In this document: positions 34,899 through 43,144 of the stretch, piece by piece
How the letters are laid out: each line of letters starts with the position of its first letter
Numbering within the stretch: position 1 is the first letter of the stretch
Source: Salegentibacter sp. R32
GTDB taxonomy: Bacteria; Bacteroidota; Bacteroidia; Flavobacteriales; Flavobacteriaceae
Direction of reading: 5' to 3'
Assembly: GCF_008692195.1 (NCBI RefSeq)
Contig: NZ_RXOM01000044.1
Location: 62,001-126,000 of the forward strand
Length of the DNA: 64,000 nt
Translations under genes and position numbers: made by a program
Notes under the pieces: generated by a model
Seen by the model: only the letters and a program-made list of their open reading frames with translations
Told to the model about the DNA's origin: nothing
Databases searched by the model: none

Positions 34899-35744
34899 TT
34901 ATTTGCCTGGTGGCGTGGTATTATTTTGTTGTTGATTTCTTAGGTTCTCTAAAGAATCTCTTCTTTTTTCTCGTGCTTCTAATAACTTTGCTCTTCTTTC
35001 TTCAAATTCTTTTTGCCTTGCAGCTCTAATAGAATCTCTTCTTTGTTGCCTTTCATTCAGCATTTCCTGTCTTTCATCTTGTTTTGCTTGACGTATAGCT
35101 TCTCTTTCTGCGGCTTCTTCTTTATCTTCTGCGGCTTGTTCAACAGATTTGTAAGGCTCATCAGTTTTGTTGGTTTCTTCCTCTTCTTTCTGTTGTCTTC
35201 GATCTTCTAAATCTAATTTTCTGGAAGAACGTTGAATTATATTTAAAACTTGGTCGCTAATATCGTGCCTTTTTGCAGAAAAAAGCAAAAGTGCATCGGC
35301 AGAATTTTCAAAAATAAAGTCATATTGTCTTTTTTCTCCAATTTCTTGCACGGCATTAAAAATTTGATCTTGTACCGGTTGAACTAATTGTCTTTTTTGA
35401 ACGATAAAAGCTCCTTGTGGACCAAATTTTTCTTCTTGATAATCTAAGATTGCTTGTTCTTCATAGGCAATTTCTTCTTCTCGTTCTTCGATTAACTCTT
35501 TTGTTAAAAGGGCTCTTTCATTGCTCAGGTCTTGCTTCATGTCTTCGACATTCTGCATTTTTTTCTGAATTTCAGATCTCCATTTTTGTACTCTTCCTTC
35601 CAATTGCTGACTGGCTTCTTGATATTCCGGTACATTTTTTAAAATATAATCCATATCAATATAAGCCACTTTAATTCCTCTCTGAGCAGTTATCGCTAGA
35701 GAGCTAAGAAGAAGCAAGCATACAAATAAAAATCTTTTTTTCAT
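34899..35744 (-). CDS. OmpH/Skp family protein with long charged C-terminal extension
   Basis: A 281-residue OmpH-family protein. The signal peptide ends near ITAQ; VAYIDMDYILKNVPEYQEASQQL starts the Skp domain, which runs to about residue 175. The last 100 residues are an extra segment rich in Arg, Glu, Gln and Lys with repeated REKRRDS/RQQRRDSIR-like units, predicted to be a continuous charged helix, ending in NNTTPPGK. Ordinary Skp proteins lack this tail. It lies between bamA (35 bases upstream) and the short ompH (50 bases downstream), so the two probably assist BamA together with different reach or partners. Confidence 0.9.
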   Translation of the reverse strand: MKKRFLFVCLLLLSSLAITAQRGIKVAYIDMDYILKNVPEYQEASQQLEGRVQKWRSEIQKKMQNVEDMKQDLSNERALLTKELIEEREEEIAYEEQAILDYQEEKFGPQGAFIVQKRQLVQPVQDQIFNAVQEIGEKRQYDFIFENSADALLLFSAKRHDISDQVLNIIQRSSRKLDLEDRRQQKEEEETNKTDEPYKSVEQAAEDKEEAAEREAIRQAKQDERQEMLNERQQRRDSIRAARQKEFEERRAKLLEAREKRRDSLENLRNQQQNNTTPPGK

Positions 35745-35779
35745 AATTTTCTTGTTTATAGAAAATATCGTGCCAAAGC

Positions 35780-38374
35780 TTAAAACTGTTGACCGATAAT
35801 AAAATGCGTTTCCCAGCCATTAGGACCAGCGTTAGGAGTTGCAGGAATAGGGTCGAAACCGTATCCAAAATCAATACCTAATAAACCAAATGCGGGCATA
35901 AATATACGAACTCCAAAGCCAGCAGATCTATTTAATTCAAAAGGATTAAAATCTTTAAACCCATCATATGATGCTCCTCCTTCTGCAAAGGTTAAAGCAA
36001 AAATAGATGCTGATGGTTTTAAGGTAATTGGATATCTTAACTCTAAACTATATTTATTATAAATTGTTGCTCCGTCGTTTCTGGTTGCTCCTGTTGTTGC
36101 CGTATAATTCCTGTCGATAGGTGTTAACGATTGGTTTGGATAACCTCTTAAACGAACGGTTTCCCTTCCGTCAAGGCTATAACCTCCTAGACCATCACCC
36201 CCAACATAGAATCTTTCAAAAGGCGGAATTCCGCGGTCATTATTATAAGCGCCTAAGAAACCATATTCGACATTTGTTCTTAAAACAAACTTATCGAATA
36301 AATTATTGTACCAATCTCCGTTAAATTTAATTTTATAGTATTCTAGCCAATTAAATTTTTGTTGATCAATTTTCGCTAAATCAGGATCGCCGTTTTCATC
36401 TTGATATTCTGGTTGATTCTGTAAATCGCCATAATCTATCCCGTTCCAAAGGGAATAAGGAGGTGTTAATTTAGCAGTAATGCTGAATTTAGAACCACCC
36501 ATTGGGTAAATAGGATTGGTGTAAGTATTATCCCGGCTTAGTCCCACCGTAATTGCAAAGTTATTGGAATGTCCGTCAGGGAAATTAAACAGTCCTACAT
36601 TATAATTTTTTAGGTTGAAATGCTGAAAACTTAATGCTGTTGAAAGTGTGAAATAATCATCAGGAACAGTTAATCTTTTGGCAAGACCAACAGATCCTCC
36701 TGTAATTAAAAACCTTCTGTCAGAATTTCTGTCTCTATTATAAAAATCATAATAATACTGAATAGTATGAGAAAACGAAGTAGTGAGCCTAATAGGTTTT
36801 TTTCCACCCAACCAAGGTTCTGAAAAAGATAAACTATAGGTTTGATAGTAACTTGCTGCTTGCGCCCTTAAAGAAAGAGTTTGGCCGTCTCCCATTGGTA
36901 AAGGTTTGTATGCATCTTTGTCAAAAATTCCTTTTAAAGAGAAGTTGTTGAAAGATAAACCAAGCGTACCTACAAAGCCACCGCCACCGTAACCTCCTTG
37001 AAGTTCAATTTGACTGGCTCCGCTTTCTACAACATTATATTCTAAGTCTAATGTACCGTCGTTAGGATTTACGTTTTTAAACTCTGGACTTAATTGTTCG
37101 GCATCAAAAAAGCCTAATTGTCCTAACTCACGAACGGTTCTTACTACGTCTTGTTTGCTGTATTTTTGTCCTGGACGTGTTCTTAGGTTTCTATAGATAA
37201 CGTGATCGTTGGTTTTGTCGTTTCCTTTTACCACCACATTATCAAAATAAGCTTCTTTACCTTCAACGATTCTTATTTCAAAATCAATAGTGTCATTATA
37301 GACTCTTGTTTCAACCGGATTAATTTGGGAGAATAAATAACCGTTGTTCTGGTAAAGGTTGGTTAAATCGTCGGCATCTGGTTTTTCGGTGTCAGCGATT
37401 TTTTTCTTTAAAAGGACTCCGTTATAAACATCGCCTTTTTGAATTCCTAAAACTTGCTTTAGTTGTTCGTCTGAATAAACACTATTTCCTAGAAAAGAAA
37501 TATTTCCAAAATAATATTTATCACCTTCCTCTATTTGTAAGCTAATGGCAATATCATCTTCATCTATTCGGGTAATAGAGTCTGAAACAATTCTAGCATC
37601 ACGATAACCTTGAGATTTGTATTTTTTTACAATTTTCTCTTTGTCTTCCTCGTATTGTTCTTCAATAAATTTAGAGCGTTTCCAGAAACGTAAAAAGTTT
37701 TTACGCTTGGTTTTCATCTGCCTTCTTATTTTCCAATTACTGAAAACTTCATTCCCAGAAATATTAACCGATTTGATTTTTACTTTGTCACCTTGTTCAA
37801 CATTCACAATCATATCAACTTTACTGTTGGATTGTTGGGTGTCCGCGGTATCATTTACTTCACGGGTAACAATTTTAACATCGGTGTTTAAGTAACCTTC
37901 ACTAGTGTATTTTTCTTTAATGTTAGCTCTGGTAGTGGCAATAAGGTTTTCAGTAACTTTTGCACCGGCTTTAAGTTTATTGTTTTTAACAATTTCTTCG
38001 CGGTGTTTTTTCTTTTTTAAACTGTTTATCTTTACATTTCTAAGTTCGGGAACCTCTTGAATTTCTAATTCTAAGTAAACTTCGTTTCCTTCAACTCTAT
38101 CTATGTAAAAATTAATATCACTAAAAAGGCCTAAATCCCAAAGCTTTTTAATAACATTACTCATTCGGTCTCCCGGAATGTATATTTTTTCTCCTACGCG
38201 TAAACCGGTAAACGTAATTACAGTACTTTCACTATAATTAGAACTTCCGGTTACTTTAATATCTGCAATGGTATATTCTTTACCATTTGCAATAGGAATA
38301 TCTTCTTGGGCTATACTTTTAAAACCAAATGTAATGGTGCAAATTATAAGTAGTAAAAGTTGTTTGTTCATCAT
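35780..38374 (-). CDS. bamA: Outer membrane protein assembly factor BamA
   Basis: An 864-residue Omp85 protein: a signal peptide (NKQLLLLIICTITFGFKSIAQ), five POTRA domains (about residues 30-430), and a C-terminal 16-strand barrel. Barrel landmarks are GGYGGGGFVGTLGLSFNNFSL and the lid-loop VRLRGYP (VRGF-like) motif; the C-terminus ends THFIIGQQF, with the terminal aromatic required for barrel insertion. It folds and inserts outer-membrane proteins. The open frame extends 11 codons further (to 38407) into uppS, but the ATG pair at 38374/38371, five bases after the uppS stop, gives a proper signal peptide. Confidence 0.95.
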   Translation of the reverse strand: MMNKQLLLLIICTITFGFKSIAQEDIPIANGKEYTIADIKVTGSSNYSESTVITFTGLRVGEKIYIPGDRMSNVIKKLWDLGLFSDINFYIDRVEGNEVYLELEIQEVPELRNVKINSLKKKKHREEIVKNNKLKAGAKVTENLIATTRANIKEKYTSEGYLNTDVKIVTREVNDTADTQQSNSKVDMIVNVEQGDKVKIKSVNISGNEVFSNWKIRRQMKTKRKNFLRFWKRSKFIEEQYEEDKEKIVKKYKSQGYRDARIVSDSITRIDEDDIAISLQIEEGDKYYFGNISFLGNSVYSDEQLKQVLGIQKGDVYNGVLLKKKIADTEKPDADDLTNLYQNNGYLFSQINPVETRVYNDTIDFEIRIVEGKEAYFDNVVVKGNDKTNDHVIYRNLRTRPGQKYSKQDVVRTVRELGQLGFFDAEQLSPEFKNVNPNDGTLDLEYNVVESGASQIELQGGYGGGGFVGTLGLSFNNFSLKGIFDKDAYKPLPMGDGQTLSLRAQAASYYQTYSLSFSEPWLGGKKPIRLTTSFSHTIQYYYDFYNRDRNSDRRFLITGGSVGLAKRLTVPDDYFTLSTALSFQHFNLKNYNVGLFNFPDGHSNNFAITVGLSRDNTYTNPIYPMGGSKFSITAKLTPPYSLWNGIDYGDLQNQPEYQDENGDPDLAKIDQQKFNWLEYYKIKFNGDWYNNLFDKFVLRTNVEYGFLGAYNNDRGIPPFERFYVGGDGLGGYSLDGRETVRLRGYPNQSLTPIDRNYTATTGATRNDGATIYNKYSLELRYPITLKPSASIFALTFAEGGASYDGFKDFNPFELNRSAGFGVRIFMPAFGLLGIDFGYGFDPIPATPNAGPNGWETHFIIGQQF

Positions 38375-38378
38375 TACA

Positions 38379-39119
38379 TTAACTAAGTTGCTCACTCGTT
38401 TTTCCAAATCTTCGCTCTCTATTTTGATAGTTTAATACGGCCTCTAACAAATTCTCTCTTCTAAAGTCTGGCCATAATGTTGGGGTAAAATACAATTCGG
38501 CATAAGCAATTTGCCATAATAAGAAATTACTAATGCGTTGTTCCCCGCTTGTTCTTATAAGTAAATCTACATCGGGTAGATTATGGGTATATAAGTTTTG
38601 TTGAATAATATTGTCGTTAATTTCTTCTACTGAAATTTCTCCTTCTTCAACTTTTTTTGCAATAGCTTTTACGGTACTTACCAATTCTTCGCGAGAACCA
38701 TAACTAAGTGCCAAGGTTAAAGTCATCATAGAATTGTTGGAAGTTTTCTGAATGACTTCCTCTAATTCTTTTTTAGCTTTAGAAGGTAAATTATCAATGC
38801 AACCAATGGCTTTTAGTTTGATATTATTGTCCATTAAGGTTGAGATTTCTTTTTTTAAGGAAGAAACTAATAAATTCATGAGTGTTTTCACTTCTAGCTT
38901 GGGACGGTTCCAATTTTCAGTAGAAAAAGCAAAAAGAGTTAGGTTTTTAATACCAATTTCTGCACAAATTTCTACGGTTTCCCTTACCGCCTTGGTTCCA
39001 GTTTCGTGCCCTTTTGCTCTTAACAGACCTTGCCTTTTTGCCCATCTACCATTACCATCCATGATAACAGCGACATGCTTGGGTAATTTTTCTCTATTTA
39101 TTTGTTCTTTTAAATTCAT
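38379..39119 (-). CDS. uppS: Isoprenyl transferase (undecaprenyl diphosphate synthase)
   Basis: A 246-residue cis-prenyltransferase that makes the C55 lipid carrier for peptidoglycan and surface polysaccharides. The catalytic motif HVAVIMDGNGRWAKRQG holds the essential Asp21. Also present are FAFSTENWNRP, LALSYGSREE and the diphosphate-binding RTSGEQRISNFLLWQIAYAELYF. It lies directly between porG (adjacent, no gap) and bamA (five bases), in the conserved Bacteroidetes order. Confidence 0.96.
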   Translation of the reverse strand: MNLKEQINREKLPKHVAVIMDGNGRWAKRQGLLRAKGHETGTKAVRETVEICAEIGIKNLTLFAFSTENWNRPKLEVKTLMNLLVSSLKKEISTLMDNNIKLKAIGCIDNLPSKAKKELEEVIQKTSNNSMMTLTLALSYGSREELVSTVKAIAKKVEEGEISVEEINDNIIQQNLYTHNLPDVDLLIRTSGEQRISNFLLWQIAYAELYFTPTLWPDFRRENLLEAVLNYQNRERRFGKTSEQLS

Positions 39120-39815
39120 TTAAAAATTACAATAACAAGGTTTTCTTCCAAAGGTATAGGCTATGGTAAATCCTGTAAACATATACCAGTCGTTTGTATT
39201 TTGGTTGCCAAAGGAAGGCAAATTTTCGCCTCCATCAAACTCTTCAGGCGAACTTCCGTCTAAATTATCGGTAAAAGTGTAGCGTGCACCTACCTCAAAA
39301 GCAAAAACGAAATTAGTGTCAAACGTCCATTTAAAACCTAATACCATAGGAATGGCGAAATCTATTTTTCTTTTTCTTACAGAAATTTCATTATTGCCAG
39401 CAACTACTTCCATATCGTGACTTGCAAAACCAGTAATTCCTGTATATAAATATGGAACGAATTGAGGTTTGTAATTATGTAAATTCCATTCCCAAAACGT
39501 ATATTCTAAGCCTAAAGAGCCTTCCAGTAAAGAATTTTCAAATTCATAACCTCGTTGGTTTCTTCTGCTGTCATCTGCATCCGCATCATCTGCGGCTAAA
39601 GTAGTATAAAGTAAACTTGCCCTAAACGAGTGGCGGTTACTTCTATTCCATTTAGCAATCGCTCCAAAAGCAAATTTATTAGGTGAGATATAGGTAGTAC
39701 TCCCTACATCGCCAATATAATTGACGCCGCCAGCCATGATGCCTATTTCATAGGTTTGTGAATATGATGTAGAGCTAAATAATACCATTATTATCAGTGC
39801 TGTTATATACCTCAT
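39120..39815 (-). CDS. porG: PorG-like (DUF6089) outer-membrane protein
   Basis: A 231-residue protein with a signal peptide ending near SYSQ, then QTYEIGIMAGGVNYIGDVGSTTYISPNKFAFGAIAKWNRS, matching the DUF6089/PorG family, and an eight-stranded-barrel-like pattern to the C-terminus TIAYTFGRKPCYCNF. PorG is an outer-membrane component tied to the PorK/PorN ring of the type IX secretion system. The start ATG is preceded by a matching promoter box at 39833-39840. The symbol is given on family resemblance and on location next to uppS and bamA. Confidence 0.77.
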   Translation of the reverse strand: MRYITALIIMVLFSSTSYSQTYEIGIMAGGVNYIGDVGSTTYISPNKFAFGAIAKWNRSNRHSFRASLLYTTLAADDADADDSRRNQRGYEFENSLLEGSLGLEYTFWEWNLHNYKPQFVPYLYTGITGFASHDMEVVAGNNEISVRKRKIDFAIPMVLGFKWTFDTNFVFAFEVGARYTFTDNLDGSSPEEFDGGENLPSFGNQNTNDWYMFTGFTIAYTFGRKPCYCNF

Positions 39816-39832
39816 AAATTTCTAAAAGTTTG

Positions 39833-39840
39833 CAAATATA
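39833..39840 (-). promoter_or_regulatory. -7 promoter box before porG
   Basis: Read on the minus strand this is TATATTTG, a full match to TAnnTTTG, 18 bases before the porG ATG. No TTG is seen at the -33 distance. The 102-base gap 39816-39917 between nadK and porG carries only this. It suggests porG-uppS-bamA-ompH has its own promoter. Confidence 0.5.
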
Positions 39841-39917
39841 TAAATTAAGTTCTCACTCACTTAATTATATAGGTGTCTATTTGGTATAAAAACACTTTTC
39901 AGTAAAAATTATTGTTT

Positions 39918-40802
39918 TTAATTACGTTTATCTTCTCCCCATAATAGTTTCTGCCGAAGAGTCTTGATAAAACTATCTTCGTGCAACGAAACCAATCCAA
40001 TAGTAAATGGGGCTTTTTTTATAGTAATTGTAGTGTTATTGGTTAAAGTAGTTAATCTAGAATCTAAAGAAACTAGGTACTCTTCTTCCCGTCCTGAAAC
40101 TTCTAATTTAATCTCCGTTTTTTTAGGGACTACTAGCGGACGGGCATTTAAGTTATGTGGAGCAATAGGAGTTAATGCAAACGCCTCTGTTTCTGGGGTA
40201 ATTACCGGCCCGCCACAGCTTAAGGAATATCCTGTAGAGCCTGTGGGAGTAGTAATTATTAAACCATCTGCCCAGTAAGCGGTTAGGTATTTATCGTCTA
40301 ACCAGGTTTTAATTGTAATCATAGATGTCGTATTTTTTCGGCTTATCGCTATTTCGTTTAAGGCGAAGTTGACATCAGAGAGACTTTCGTTTTCGGGTGA
40401 TGTTGCAATACTTAACAATTCCCGTTGCGAAATATTATATTTTTTTTGAAGTATGGAAGCAATGGTTTGTTCAATTTCTTCTTTTTGAATAGTTGCCAAA
40501 AAACCTAACCTTCCGGTGTTTATCCCTACAATTGGTATTTTTAGGTCTTTTACATAATTTATGCTTTTTAAAATAGTGCCATCGCCACCTATGCTGAAAA
40601 ATAAATCGTAGCTGTTATCTAATTCAGTAAAGGTTTTGAATTTTTGATAGTCTTTTTTAATGACTTCATTTTCCCGAATAATCCGAAGAAAATTCTCTTC
40701 AATATGTACCCCAATATTTCTTTCTTCCAAGGCATCCAACAATTGCTGTACGTACTTTTCTGAATTCTGATGATAAAACTGTCCGTAAATGGCTACTTTC
40801 AT
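39918..40802 (-). CDS. nadK: NAD kinase
   Basis: A 294-residue NAD kinase that phosphorylates NAD+ to NADP+. The catalytic GGDGT is at residues 72-76 (SIGGDGTILKSI), the second motif is TPTGSTGYSLSCGGP, and NTGRLGFLATI and ALTPIAPHNLNARPLVVP are intact. It starts four bases after the CBS-ACT gene stop, so the two are co-transcribed; a regulatory link is plausible but not shown. Confidence 0.96.
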   Translation of the reverse strand: MKVAIYGQFYHQNSEKYVQQLLDALEERNIGVHIEENFLRIIRENEVIKKDYQKFKTFTELDNSYDLFFSIGGDGTILKSINYVKDLKIPIVGINTGRLGFLATIQKEEIEQTIASILQKKYNISQRELLSIATSPENESLSDVNFALNEIAISRKNTTSMITIKTWLDDKYLTAYWADGLIITTPTGSTGYSLSCGGPVITPETEAFALTPIAPHNLNARPLVVPKKTEIKLEVSGREEEYLVSLDSRLTTLTNNTTITIKKAPFTIGLVSLHEDSFIKTLRQKLLWGEDKRN

Positions 40803-40806
40803 AGGT

Positions 40807-41466
40807 TTATATATTGAGGTATTTATCGAGGTAATCTGAACGTTCCTTTAAGTTTTTAAGAAAAACATCTTCTTGGTGGGCACTTACAATTTTATAGCTA
40901 TACCTTCTAAAGGTTTGGATAATTTCATTTAAACCTAGCAAACCAACTTTTATAGTAATTTCTGCTACGTCATTATTAATCTTGCTTACAAAAGCACCAA
41001 GCATCCTTCCGTCGTTAGATTCTATAATTTGACTTATTTCACTAAAAGAATAATCCTTTAAGCCGCGTTCGATCACAACAATAGCGCCGGGAGAATCCAT
41101 AAAAGGTGTTTCTCCCAAATACATCAAAATGTCGCCTAATTCAATATAACCTAAATAGTTGTTTTCTTCTTCGGAAAGTACGGGCATTAGGTTCGTATTG
41201 TTTTCAGCAAAACTTTCAAGAATATCTAACCAATTGTTGGTTTCCCGAACAGAAAAATGCTCTAAAGAATATTGATAATCTTCCAGATTTTTCTCGTTAT
41301 CAAAACAGCGTACATCATTTTCTGAGATGCAACCTATAAATTCTCCGTTCTTTTCAACAGGAATATGAGAATAAGTCAACTCATCAAAGAGCTTTTTTAA
41401 TTCTTTTATTGGTTGGCCAACCGATTGTATTTCCAGATCATTTATAATGTAATCGTTAATATTCAT
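40807..41466 (-). CDS. CBS domain protein with C-terminal ACT-like domain (AcuB-like)
   Basis: A 219-residue protein. Residues about 1-125 hold a pair of CBS domains (YSHIPVEKNGEFIGCISENDV and NLMPVLSEEENNYLGYIELGDIL), which usually bind adenine nucleotides. Residues about 128-205 look like an ACT domain (SPGAIVVIERGLKDYSFSEISQIIESNDGRML), a fold that binds small ligands. The layout is like AcuB. It precedes nadK by four bases. No catalytic domain is present, so a sensor or regulator is likely, with target unknown. Confidence 0.85.
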   Translation of the reverse strand: MNINDYIINDLEIQSVGQPIKELKKLFDELTYSHIPVEKNGEFIGCISENDVRCFDNEKNLEDYQYSLEHFSVRETNNWLDILESFAENNTNLMPVLSEEENNYLGYIELGDILMYLGETPFMDSPGAIVVIERGLKDYSFSEISQIIESNDGRMLGAFVSKINNDVAEITIKVGLLGLNEIIQTFRRYSYKIVSAHQEDVFLKNLKERSDYLDKYLNI

Positions 41467-41522
41467 AGCGGCTTTTTGTGCAAATTAAGGAAATTATAGC
41501 ACAAGAAAGCTTTTCTACTTTG

Positions 41523-41530
41523 TATTTTTG
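41523..41530 (+). promoter_or_regulatory. Possible -7 box for pdxJ
   Basis: TATTTTTG matches TAnnTTTG and lies 18 bases before the pdxJ ATG. The -33 TTG is missing at the expected distance. The 82-base gap to the divergent CBS gene contains no other signal I can support. Confidence 0.42.
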
Positions 41531-41548
41531 TGATCTAAAAAGATTGAA

Positions 41549-42262
41549 ATGACAAAATTAAGCGTAAATATTAATAAAATAGCTACACTTCGTAATTCCC
41601 GTGGAGGTAATGTGCCCAATGTTTTACAAGCAGCTAAGGATATTGAAGGCTTTGGGGCAGAAGGCATCACCGTGCACCCGCGACCCGATGAGCGCCATAT
41701 CCGTTACCAAGATGTGCGGGAATTGGCTCCGGCAGTAACTACCGAATTTAATATTGAAGGAAATCCAATTCCGCAATTTATCGATTTAGTGCTTCAGAAT
41801 AAACCAACGCAAGTAACCTTAGTTCCTGATGCTGAAGATGCAATTACCTCGAATGCCGGTTGGGATACAGTAAAACATAAAGATTTTTTAGTAGAAGTGA
41901 TTCAAGAATTTAAGCAAAACGGAATTAGAACCTCTATTTTCGTAGATCCTAATCCTCAACTGGTAGAAGCTGCGCAATATACCGGAACCGATAGAGTGGA
42001 ATTATATACGGAAGCTTATGCTGAAAAATATGCTCAAGGTAATAAAAACGGAATTTTACCTTATGTGGAATGTGCAAAAGTAGCTCAAGATATCGGGATA
42101 GGTCTAAATGCCGGTCATGATTTATCGCTTGAAAACATTCAATTTTTTAAAGAAAATATCCCAGGCTTAATGGAAGTTTCCATAGGTCACGCCCTTATAG
42201 CAGAATCACTTTATCAGGGATTGGAAACAGTAATTCAAAAATATCTTCAACTTTTAAAATAA
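41549..42262 (+). CDS. pdxJ: Pyridoxine 5'-phosphate synthase
   Basis: A 237-residue TIM-barrel enzyme that condenses deoxyxylulose 5-phosphate with 3-amino-2-oxopropyl phosphate to pyridoxine 5'-phosphate. Family motifs are SVNINKIATLRNSRGG, GAEGITVHPRPDERHIRYQD (with the catalytic histidine), FNIEGNPIPQFIDLVL, VTLVPDAEDAITSNAGWD and GLNAGHDLSLENI. No other vitamin B6 gene is close. The hydrolase gene begins five bases after its stop. Confidence 0.96.
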   Translation: MTKLSVNINKIATLRNSRGGNVPNVLQAAKDIEGFGAEGITVHPRPDERHIRYQDVRELAPAVTTEFNIEGNPIPQFIDLVLQNKPTQVTLVPDAEDAITSNAGWDTVKHKDFLVEVIQEFKQNGIRTSIFVDPNPQLVEAAQYTGTDRVELYTEAYAEKYAQGNKNGILPYVECAKVAQDIGIGLNAGHDLSLENIQFFKENIPGLMEVSIGHALIAESLYQGLETVIQKYLQLLK

Positions 42263-42267
42263 TTTAG

Positions 42268-43038
42268 ATGAAATTATACGCCAATGTTTTAAAAGAAGGA
42301 AAACCTTTTATAATTCTTCATGGTTTTTTAGGGATGAGCGATAACTGGAAAACTTTGGGCAAACGTTTTGCCGATGAAGGCTTTCAGGTTCATTTAATAG
42401 ACCAACGAAATCACGGAAGAAGTCCGCACACCGAAGAATTTAGCTATGAGCTAATGGCGCAGGATATTCAAGAATATTGTGAAAAGAATAATTTAAAGGA
42501 TATCACTTTATTGGGACATTCCATGGGAGGGAAAACCGCCATGAAAGCCGCTTGCGAATATCCTGATTTAGTTGAAAAATTAATCGTCGCAGATATTGCT
42601 CCAAAATATTACGCACCACATCATCAAACTATTTTAGAAGGGCTTACCATGTTGAGCAATTCTGAATTAACCAGCAGGGGCGAAGCCGATGAAAAACTGG
42701 AGGAATATATTAAAGAGTGGGGCGTACGTCAATTTCTTCTGAAAAACCTGTATTGGAAAGAAAAAGGAAAGCTTGCCTTACGAATGAATTTGGAAGTTCT
42801 CAAAGAAAAAGTAAATGAAATTGGTCAAGCTTTGACTTCTGAAGATACCTATGAAGGAAAAACACTTTTTTTAAATGGTGGAAAATCCAATTACATCAAA
42901 AAAGAAGATAAATCTTTAATAAAAGAGCATTTTCCTGCTGCTGTGCTGGTTACAATTAAAGATGCAGGGCATTGGTTACACGCTGAAAAAGCAGATGAAT
43001 TTTATCAGTCAGTTATGAATTTTATTAAGAATTCATAA
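42268..43038 (+). CDS. Alpha/beta hydrolase, YbfF-like esterase
   Basis: A 256-residue alpha/beta hydrolase with the nucleophile elbow GHSMGG (Ser85), oxyanion-hole HGFLGMSDNW (18-27), LIDQRNHGRSPHT after strand 4, and the catalytic histidine in DAGHWLHAEKADEF near residue 233. It resembles YbfF-type esterases/thioesterases acting on acyl-CoA-like or small esters. It follows pdxJ by five bases and is probably co-transcribed; no functional link is evident. Confidence 0.88.
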   Translation: MKLYANVLKEGKPFIILHGFLGMSDNWKTLGKRFADEGFQVHLIDQRNHGRSPHTEEFSYELMAQDIQEYCEKNNLKDITLLGHSMGGKTAMKAACEYPDLVEKLIVADIAPKYYAPHHQTILEGLTMLSNSELTSRGEADEKLEEYIKEWGVRQFLLKNLYWKEKGKLALRMNLEVLKEKVNEIGQALTSEDTYEGKTLFLNGGKSNYIKKEDKSLIKEHFPAAVLVTIKDAGHWLHAEKADEFYQSVMNFIKNS

Positions 43039-43076
43039 AAAAATTACTGTGCTTGCATAATATTTCGTAATTTTAG

Positions 43077-43106
43077 TTGCATAAAATTTTTATTCTACTA
43101 AATTTG
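43077..43106 (+). promoter_or_regulatory. Bacteroidetes-type promoter for the FadL-like gene
   Basis: TTG (43077-43079), a 19-base spacer and TAAATTTG (43099-43106) match the consensus in full. The ATG is 38 bases downstream. It should drive the FadL-like gene and the GDSL lipoprotein. Confidence 0.68.
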
Positions 43107-43144
43107 AGCAACGAATTTTTAGAAAAATATAATCAGCTTTAATT

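Noticed and set aside
35013-35210. Plus-strand open frame across the OmpH charged tail.
   Set aside because: Phe/Ser/Leu-rich reverse of Glu/Arg/Lys codons; a typical shadow with no start context.
38375-38407. A longer bamA N-terminus overlapping uppS.
   Set aside because: It puts charged residues before the signal peptide and overlaps the coding part of uppS; the ATG pair at 38374 and 38371 follows the uppS stop.
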